Shown here: one piece after another, positions 59,333 through 64,000 of the stretch
Layout: each line of letters begins with the position of its first letter
Numbering within the stretch: position 1 is the first letter of the stretch
NCBI RefSeq assembly: GCF_003286415.2
Contig: NZ_CP043450.1
Coordinates: forward strand, 6,200,001-6,264,000
Source of the DNA: Mucilaginibacter rubeus
Lineage (GTDB): Bacteria; Bacteroidota; Bacteroidia; Sphingobacteriales; Sphingobacteriaceae
Length of the DNA: 64,000 nt
Direction of reading: 5' to 3'
Notes under the pieces: generated by a model
What the model saw: only the letters and a program-made list of their open reading frames with translations
The model's database searches: none
Told to the model about the DNA's origin: nothing
Translations under genes and position numbers: made by a program

Positions 59333-60643
59333 ATGAAACTCTACAGTACCAATAATACCCTATCCGAAGTATCGTTCAAAGACGCGGTTTTTAACAGCAT
59401 GCCGCAGGATAAAGGCCTTTACATGCCATACACCATCCCTCGCTTGGATGATGAGTTTATCAATAACATTGATAAATATACCCTGCCCGAAATTGCTTTT
59501 AAAGTAGCCCAAAACCTGCTTGGTGACTCCATCCCGGAGGCTGACCTGAAAGCCTTGATTGATGAGGCCATTAACTTCCCTGCCCCAATTGTAAAACTGG
59601 AAGACAACGTATACGTTCTTGAGCTTTTCCACGGACCATCATTGGCGTTCAAGGATTTTGGTGCACGCTTTATGAGCCGTGTTATGAGCTATTTCCTTGA
59701 GCCAGGCGAAAAACAACTGGATGTTCTGGTTGCTACCAGCGGCGATACCGGCGGCGCTGTTGCCCTTGGCTTTTTAGGCGTTCCAAATACCCGGGTAACT
59801 ATCCTATATCCAAAAGGCAAAGTGAGCGGCGTACAGGAGCAGCAACTAACTACCAACGGTCAAAATATCCGCGCATTAGAAGTTGACGGCACTTTTGATG
59901 ATTGCCAGGCACTGGTAAAACAAGCTTTTGTTGATGATGAGTTGAACGAGAAGTTCCGCCTTACATCGGCCAATTCTATTAATATAGCGCGTTTGGTTCC
60001 GCAAACTTTTTATTACTTCAATGCTTACGCACAGTTGTTAAGACAAGGCATTAAAAAAGTTGTTTTCTCGGTACCAAGCGGTAACTTCGGCAATATCGGC
60101 GCCGGTTTGTTAGCCTGGAAAATGGGTTTGCCTGTCGAGAAATTTATCGCAGCCACCAATGCTAATGATACTGTGCCCGAGTTTTTAAAAACCGGCGTTT
60201 ATGAACCAAAACCATCGGTAGCCACGCTTTCAAACGCGATGGACGTAGGTAACCCAAGCAACTGGGTACGTATTGCCGACCTGTTTAAAAACGATACCGA
60301 AGCTCTTAAGGAACTGGTTGTAGGCTTTAAATATGATGATGAAGAAACCGTAAAGGCCATTAACTGGGTGTTTGACAACTATGGTTACGTAGTTTGCCCG
60401 CATACAGCTATTGCATGGCAGGCACTAACTGATTATAAACAAGATCACGCCGCCACTGATACTGCAGGCGTATTCCTTTCAACCGCGCATCCTTGTAAAT
60501 TCCCTGATGTTTTTAGTGAAGAGGTTGCAGCTAAAATTGACGTACCGGAACAGGTAAAAGAACTGGAATCAAAAACAAAGCTGGCTATAGCCATCAGTAA
60601 AGATTTTGCTGATTTTAAAGGCTACCTTTTAGGGGTTGATTAA
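59333..60643 (+). CDS. thrC: Threonine synthase
   Basis: The 436-residue PLP enzyme converts O-phosphohomoserine to threonine. The start is placed at M-K-L-Y-S-T-N-N-T-L-S-E-V-S-F-K-D-A. An ATG 15 codons upstream opens a frame through CCGAAATC-type repeats and is rejected. The PLP lysine is Lys107 in L-A-F-K-D-F-G-A-R-F; the S-G-D-T-G-G-A-V loop and S-V-P-S-G-N-F-G-N phosphate loop are intact. A long spacer of repeats separates it from thrB. Confidence 0.97.
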   Translation: MKLYSTNNTLSEVSFKDAVFNSMPQDKGLYMPYTIPRLDDEFINNIDKYTLPEIAFKVAQNLLGDSIPEADLKALIDEAINFPAPIVKLEDNVYVLELFHGPSLAFKDFGARFMSRVMSYFLEPGEKQLDVLVATSGDTGGAVALGFLGVPNTRVTILYPKGKVSGVQEQQLTTNGQNIRALEVDGTFDDCQALVKQAFVDDELNEKFRLTSANSINIARLVPQTFYYFNAYAQLLRQGIKKVVFSVPSGNFGNIGAGLLAWKMGLPVEKFIAATNANDTVPEFLKTGVYEPKPSVATLSNAMDVGNPSNWVRIADLFKNDTEALKELVVGFKYDDEETVKAINWVFDNYGYVVCPHTAIAWQALTDYKQDHAATDTAGVFLSTAHPCKFPDVFSEEVAAKIDVPEQVKELESKTKLAIAISKDFADFKGYLLGVD

Positions 60644-60701
60644 TTTCAGTATTTTTAGATGCTGGAAATAGGCTTCTGCAAGAAAGGAGGCCGTCACCAA
60701 C

Positions 60702-60785
60702 ATGTCATTGCGAGGAACGAAGCAATCGCAAACTGTGCAGATCCGCTCTGCCTCCGTGCGATTGCTTCGTTCCTCGCAATGACAT
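60702..60785. repeat. GTCATTGCGAG-family palindrome, copy 8
   Basis: Perfect 29-bp arms (60702-60730 and 60757-60785) start ATGTCATTGCGAGGAACGAA. The centre contains GATCCGCTCTGCCTCC, similar to copy 1 in reverse orientation. Confidence 0.93.
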
Positions 60786-60831
60786 CGTTGGGTAGGCACA
60801 ACCAGCGTCTGATTCAATACCGAAATATAAA

Positions 60832-61188
60832 ATGCTTAACAAAACCCTGATATTTAGCTACCTTGTGGCAGTTTGCCTCACTGCCTGCAGCCGCAAACAA
60901 AAGTTCGACCGTGATAAATGGGACGATGGGGACGGTATTACATTTGCTTACCGGCCAGCTTTGGTTGATGACCTGATAGCCAGCAAGCAGCTCAACAATC
61001 TTAAATATCAACAGGTGATCCACCTGCTTCACCGGCCGCAGTTAAGCAGCAAGGACAGTATGGTGTATGACCTTGACAGGAAATACGACAAAGGTGTATT
61101 AACTTACACTCAAACACTTGTTGTTTTCCTGAAAGATTCGGTGGTTACCAAGGCCGAGGTTCATGAAACCCATCCGAAGAAGAAATGA
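60832..61188 (+). CDS. Small lipoprotein of unknown function
   Basis: A 118-residue product with a lipobox near residue 19 (A-V-C-L-T-A-C-S-R-K-Q) and a charged body rich in Asp/Lys/Leu (F-D-R-D-K-W-D-D-G-D-G; H-L-L-H-R-P-Q-L-S-S-K-D-S-M). It ends H-P-K-K-K. No known domain is recognised. The end overlaps the convergent toxin gene by 28 bases. Confidence 0.7.
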   Translation: MLNKTLIFSYLVAVCLTACSRKQKFDRDKWDDGDGITFAYRPALVDDLIASKQLNNLKYQQVIHLLHRPQLSSKDSMVYDLDRKYDKGVLTYTQTLVVFLKDSVVTKAEVHETHPKKK

Positions 61189-61493
61189 TTATTTTGTTTT
61201 GAAGGCAGGGCTGTTTTTAAGTAATCGTTTGCTGTGATGAACGGCACATCTATTCTGGTTTTGCTTACAATTCTATAAATCACCCGATAACTACCAACAA
61301 GCACCTCTCTTATTGAAGGATCTTGTTTTTCGGGAACAACTTTACCTCTTTTCGGGAATCGTTCCAATGGCTTAACGCTTAATAGTAAGCGTTGAACCTG
61401 TATTTGGGCGTAATGCTCTGAATCCTTGGCTATAAATTCGGCTATGTTGTCAATGTCTTTAACAGCCTGTTTAGTCCAGTTTATTTCAACCAT
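61161..61493 (-). CDS. RelE/ParE-family toxin
   Basis: A 110-residue toxin: V-E-I-N-W-T-K-Q-A-V-K-D-I-D-N-I-A-E-F-I-A-K-D-S near the start, L-E-R-F-P-K-R-G-K-V-V-P in the middle and E-V-L-V-G-S-Y-R-V-I-Y-R-I-V are the ParE-type landmarks. It starts inside the antitoxin gene end (13-bp overlap). It should be neutralised by that antitoxin and cleave mRNA or block gyrase; which, the sequence does not settle. Confidence 0.9.
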   Translation of the reverse strand: MVEINWTKQAVKDIDNIAEFIAKDSEHYAQIQVQRLLLSVKPLERFPKRGKVVPEKQDPSIREVLVGSYRVIYRIVSKTRIDVPFITANDYLKTALPSKQNNHFFFGWVS

Positions 61494-61666
61494 TTACCCA
61501 GACTTTTCTTTGCTTCTTCCGTTGAAAGTATTTCGTTTTTGTTTGATTCCTCAATACCAATTTCGATTTTATTCAACAGCATTAACCGGTCTAATATTTC
61601 CTCACAGCTAAATTCTCCGGGCAGCTCATTTACCGTTTTCAACACTTCTTCTTTCGTCAACATCAT
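61481..61666 (-). CDS. Antitoxin of the ParE-type pair
   Basis: A 61-residue protein, M-L-T-K-E-E-V-L-K-T-V-N-E-L-P-G-E-F-S-C-E-E-I-L-D-R-L, short and acidic/basic-mixed, directly ahead of the toxin and overlapping it by 13 bases. It has no strong database-style motif by eye; the call rests on size and pairing. An alternative start one codon in is possible. Confidence 0.72.
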   Translation of the reverse strand: MMLTKEEVLKTVNELPGEFSCEEILDRLMLLNKIEIGIEESNKNEILSTEEAKKSLGKWLK

Positions 61667-61736
61667 TAACTATTTAATAATCTAAATTTACTAATTAAAA
61701 TTTAAAGTGTTTATTAGCTTTAAGTTTTCACATAGC

Positions 61737-62342
61737 ATGATCAACACCATAATATTTGATCTGGGCGCTGTCCTGATTGATTGGAACCCGCATTATTTAT
61801 ATCACACCCTGTTTACCGATGAGCAGGAAATGAAAGATTTTCTGGCCAATATCTGTACATCCGACTGGAATGAAGAACAGGATGCCGGCCGGTCGTTACA
61901 AGAAGGTACTGATTTGCTTGTTGCTCAATACCCGGAGCATGAAGCTAATATTCGTGCCTTTTATTCCCGCTGGGTAGAGATGCTGGGCGAACCTCTTCAT
62001 GGTACCGTTGAAATTTTCAGACAATTAAAAGCGAGCGGCAGGTACAAGGTCTATGCTTTAACCAACTGGTCGGCCGAGACTTTCCCATTTGCTTTAGAGC
62101 GTTATGATTTTTTAAACTGGTTTGATGGTATTGTAATGTCCGGTGCCGAAAAAATGCGTAAGCCATCACCGGCTTTTTATCAGCTTCTGCTTGATCGTTA
62201 TGATGTAAAAGCCAACGAAGCTTTATTTATTGATGATAATTACCGTAATATTTTAGCTGCCGAAAAAATGGGGATTAAAAGCATTCACTTTACATCGGCA
62301 GAGGCTTTGGAGACAGCGTTGAAAGGCTTGGAGGTATTATAA
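61737..62342 (+). CDS. HAD-superfamily hydrolase (haloacid dehalogenase-like phosphatase)
   Basis: The 202-residue product starts M-I-N-T-I-I-F-D-L-G-A-V-L-I-D-W-N. Motif I reads D-L-G-x-V rather than D-x-D, as in the YihX/epoxide hydrolase-like HAD branch, which dephosphorylates alpha-D-glucose-1-P in E. coli. Motif II is A-L-T-N-W-S and motif III/IV is K-P-S-P-A-F-Y-Q...F-I-D-D-N. A longer frame adds ten residues; the ATG at 61737 is family-like. Confidence 0.93.
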   Translation: MINTIIFDLGAVLIDWNPHYLYHTLFTDEQEMKDFLANICTSDWNEEQDAGRSLQEGTDLLVAQYPEHEANIRAFYSRWVEMLGEPLHGTVEIFRQLKASGRYKVYALTNWSAETFPFALERYDFLNWFDGIVMSGAEKMRKPSPAFYQLLLDRYDVKANEALFIDDNYRNILAAEKMGIKSIHFTSAEALETALKGLEVL

Positions 62343-62385
62343 AAGCATTTCAAGCCGGGACACGGGGGCCGGGAGGGACAAAAAT

Positions 62386-62416
62386 CGCAGGTCGGCCGTG
62401 GGGACACGGCCTGCGG
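62386..62416. repeat. REP palindrome copy 6, distant
   Basis: GCCGTGGGGACACGGC at 62395-62410 has the same core as the elements at the transposase, 21 kb away; flanks CGCAGG and CTGCGG also pair. It lies between convergent genes. Confidence 0.8.
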
Positions 62417-62428
62417 TTGAAAATAAAC

Positions 62429-62626
62429 TTACTTGCTTGGCGCTATTATCCATGCTACAACTACCAGCGCCAATAATATTCCCATAATCAAATAGCTAAC
62501 CGGCCGGGCAAAATTCAGTGTCCAGCCGAGATATTTAATTCTTTTGGGTACGATTATACGGTTGTCATCCTTGTTGTAGTAAAACACGCCGTATTTGTAA
62601 TTGCTTAGGTCTTCTGTAGGCTCCAT
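62429..62626 (-). CDS. DUF5808 membrane protein
   Basis: A 65-residue protein: Y-G-V-F-Y-Y-N-K-D-D-N-R-I-I-V-P-K-R, G-W-T-L-N-F-A-R-P, then one hydrophobic segment (about 43-60). This is the DUF5808 pattern. Role unknown. It follows cysM with 15 bases in between. Confidence 0.85.
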   Translation of the reverse strand: MEPTEDLSNYKYGVFYYNKDDNRIIVPKRIKYLGWTLNFARPVSYLIMGILLALVVVAWIIAPSK

Positions 62627-62641
62627 AATTAAGATAATTTA

Positions 62642-63514
62642 TTATCCAAACAATTCACTGCTCAAATACCTGTCGCCACGGTCGCAGCAAATAAATACGA
62701 TCACGCCTTCTTCCAGTTCCTGCGCCAGTTTTATTGCTGCCGATAGCGCTCCGCCGCTGCTCATCCCCGCAAATACCCCTTCCACTTTGGCCATCTGGCG
62801 TGCCATTTGAGTTGCATCTTCCTGTGAGATATCCATAACCCGGTCAACCCGTGTGGCATCAAAAATCTTAGGTAAATATTCCTCCGGCCACCTGCGGATA
62901 CCCGGGATCGATGAACCCTCAACGGGCTGACAGCCTACAATCTGCACATTGGCATTTTGCCCCTTCAAATATCTCGAACAGCCCATAATGGTACCGGTTG
63001 TACCCATAGCACTTACAAAGTGAGTGATCTTGCCTTCCGTATCCTTCCAGATCTCGGGACCTGTAGTTTTCACGTGGGCCATATAGTTATCCGGGTTAGC
63101 AAACTGGTTCAACAGAAAATATTCGCCGGTAGCGGCTTTTTCTTCGGCATAATCGCGGCAAAGCTCTATACCTTCCAGCAAAGTAACTTTAGCACCAAAG
63201 GCTTCCATGGTAAGTGTACGCTCGCGGGTGGAGTTTGAGGGCATGACCAGTTCTATCTCCAGGTCAAATAAACGGGCTATCATCGCCAGCGCAATACCCG
63301 TGTTACCGCTTGTTGCTTCAATCAGCTTGGTACCGGGTTTGATATCACCACGCTCAATGGCGCTTCTGATCATATTGAGTGATGCGCGGTCTTTCACGCT
63401 GCCACCGGGGTTATTTCCCTCCAGCTTGGCGAAGATCTGCACTTTGGGATTCGGATTCAGCTTTTTTATTTCTACCATAGGAGTATTGCCTATCAGGTCT
63501 ATTAATCCAGCCAT
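62642..63514 (-). CDS. cysM: Cysteine synthase B
   Basis: The 290-residue fold-type II PLP enzyme makes cysteine from O-acetylserine and sulfide (or thiosulfate). The PLP lysine is Lys41 in N-P-G-G-S-V-K-D-R-A. E-A-T-S-G-N-T-G-I-A-L-A (about 65) and the G-T-T-G-T-I phosphate loop are present. The short C-terminus and R-W-P-E-E-Y motif fit CysM rather than CysK. It forms a unit with the upstream cysE (23-base gap). Confidence 0.95.
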   Translation of the reverse strand: MAGLIDLIGNTPMVEIKKLNPNPKVQIFAKLEGNNPGGSVKDRASLNMIRSAIERGDIKPGTKLIEATSGNTGIALAMIARLFDLEIELVMPSNSTRERTLTMEAFGAKVTLLEGIELCRDYAEEKAATGEYFLLNQFANPDNYMAHVKTTGPEIWKDTEGKITHFVSAMGTTGTIMGCSRYLKGQNANVQIVGCQPVEGSSIPGIRRWPEEYLPKIFDATRVDRVMDISQEDATQMARQMAKVEGVFAGMSSGGALSAAIKLAQELEEGVIVFICCDRGDRYLSSELFG

Positions 63515-63537
63515 TGTATATTTTTATTAGGTAAATT

Positions 63538-64000
63538 TTATTTTTTGTGCCCGAACAGTTTTATGCTCAGCCTTTTCAAGATCCTATGATTTGGGGCGTG
63601 GTAAACCTTTGAGTTGGGTGGCAAACTTTTGGTAAGCCAAACGTTCCCTCCTACTACGCTATTGTGCCCAATAATGGTTTCTCCGCCTAAAATAGTAGCA
63701 CCTGAGTAAATTACTACATTATCCTGAACTGTAGGGTGTCTTTTGGTATTTGCCATGCTTTTATCTACGCTCAAGGCCCCGAGTGTAACACCCTGATATA
63801 GTTTTACATGCTTGCCTATTACGCAGCTTTCGCCAATAACAATACCGGTGCCATGATCTATATAGAAATACTCGTCTATTTTGGCAGCAGGATGGATGTC
63901 GATTCCCGTTTTTGAATGCGCGTATTCGGTAAGGATGCGCGGCAGCAAAGGAATATCATCAACATACAGGCTATGCGCCACACGATAAAGCGAAATGGCA
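63538..64000 (-). CDS. cysE: Serine O-acetyltransferase, C-terminal part (cut by window edge)
   Basis: The frame runs in from the right edge and stops at 63538, giving about 154 residues. Left-handed beta-helix hexapeptides are visible in T-G-I-D-I-H-P-A-A-K-I-D, F-Y-I-D-H-G-T-G-I-V-I-G-E-S, Y-Q-G-V-T-L-G-A-L and V-I-Y-S-G-A-T-I-L-G-G. The catalytic His of H-G-T-G is present. It acetylates serine for cysM. The N-terminus lies outside the window. Confidence 0.95.
   Translation of the reverse strand, partial: AISLYRVAHSLYVDDIPLLPRILTEYAHSKTGIDIHPAAKIDEYFYIDHGTGIVIGESCVIGKHVKLYQGVTLGALSVDKSMANTKRHPTVQDNVVIYSGATILGGETIIGHNSVVGGNVWLTKSLPPNSKVYHAPNHRILKRLSIKLFGHKK

Noticed and set aside
1..64000. 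CRISPR arrays, tRNA or rRNA genes
   Set aside because: No regularly spaced direct repeats with unique spacers and no cloverleaf or rRNA-like stretch was noticed; a covariance-model search would be decisive.

Overview
The window comes from a Bacteroidota chromosome, most probably a Mucilaginibacter-like member of the Sphingobacteriaceae. This rests on gene families typical of the group (DUF892 ferritin-like protein, DUF4199, DUF2752 next to TM2, DUF5670, DUF5808, a BadF-type kinase), on starts without clear Shine-Dalgarno sequences, on short AT-rich leaders, and on several families of palindromic intergenic repeats. The species assignment is inference. No rRNA, tRNA, CRISPR array, prophage block or complete insertion sequence was found. 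Both ends cut a gene: an AraC-type regulator at the left and a serine acetyltransferase at the right.

Layout. 1-8.5 kb holds envelope and stress genes: an AmpD-like amidase lipoprotein, a 51-residue membrane protein, a retropepsin-like secreted protein, a secreted two-part protein, a DUF892 ferritin-like protein, Ku, a SIMPL protein and a zinc peptidase. 8.6-12.6 kb carries serS, rsmI and lnt. 12.6-14.3 kb has a TetR regulator and a short-chain dehydrogenase with two likely operators. 14.6-21.9 kb is a MarR-headed RND efflux operon continuing into a response regulator and a BadF-type kinase. 22-29 kb has an M61 peptidase, an ECF sigma/anti-sigma pair, a DUF1223 protein, a cytochrome b/molybdopterin oxidoreductase pair and a GPH-type transporter. 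29-36.4 kb is a compact eight-gene minus-strand operon: peroxiredoxin, DUF1475, DUF1295, CFA-like methyltransferase, hydrolase, FAD oxidoreductase, DUF1365 and a second CFA-like enzyme. Its content points to chemical modification of unsaturated membrane acyl chains linked to oxidative stress. 36.5-51.2 kb is mostly housekeeping (def, M16 peptidase, hpt, mfd, M28 peptidase, permease, dtd), interrupted by a REP-associated transposase with its REP palindromes and by a KilA-N gene. 51.3-60.6 kb includes a Cys/Met-metabolism PLP enzyme, a serine hydrolase, rsgA and the threonine operon thrL-thrA-thrB-thrC. 60.8-64 kb has a lipoprotein, a ParE-type toxin-antitoxin pair, a HAD phosphatase and cysM-cysE.

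Two features stand out beyond ordinary annotation. The threonine operon begins with a 21-codon leader peptide in which 12 codons are Thr or Ile, followed by an intrinsic terminator and a competing 9-bp antiterminator pairing, so it is a clear ribosome-mediated attenuator. The intergenic space is heavily colonised by at least five palindromic repeat families. One copy runs into the start of thrB and supplies its first codons. Another family (six REP sites) surrounds the transposase gene that probably mobilises it.

Starts were moved inward from the longest open frame where family alignment or repeat-derived extensions demanded it (Ku, serS, rsgA, thrC, HAD, M28, DUF1365, DUF892 and others). All function calls come from reading motifs and translated sequence by eye; no database search was run.
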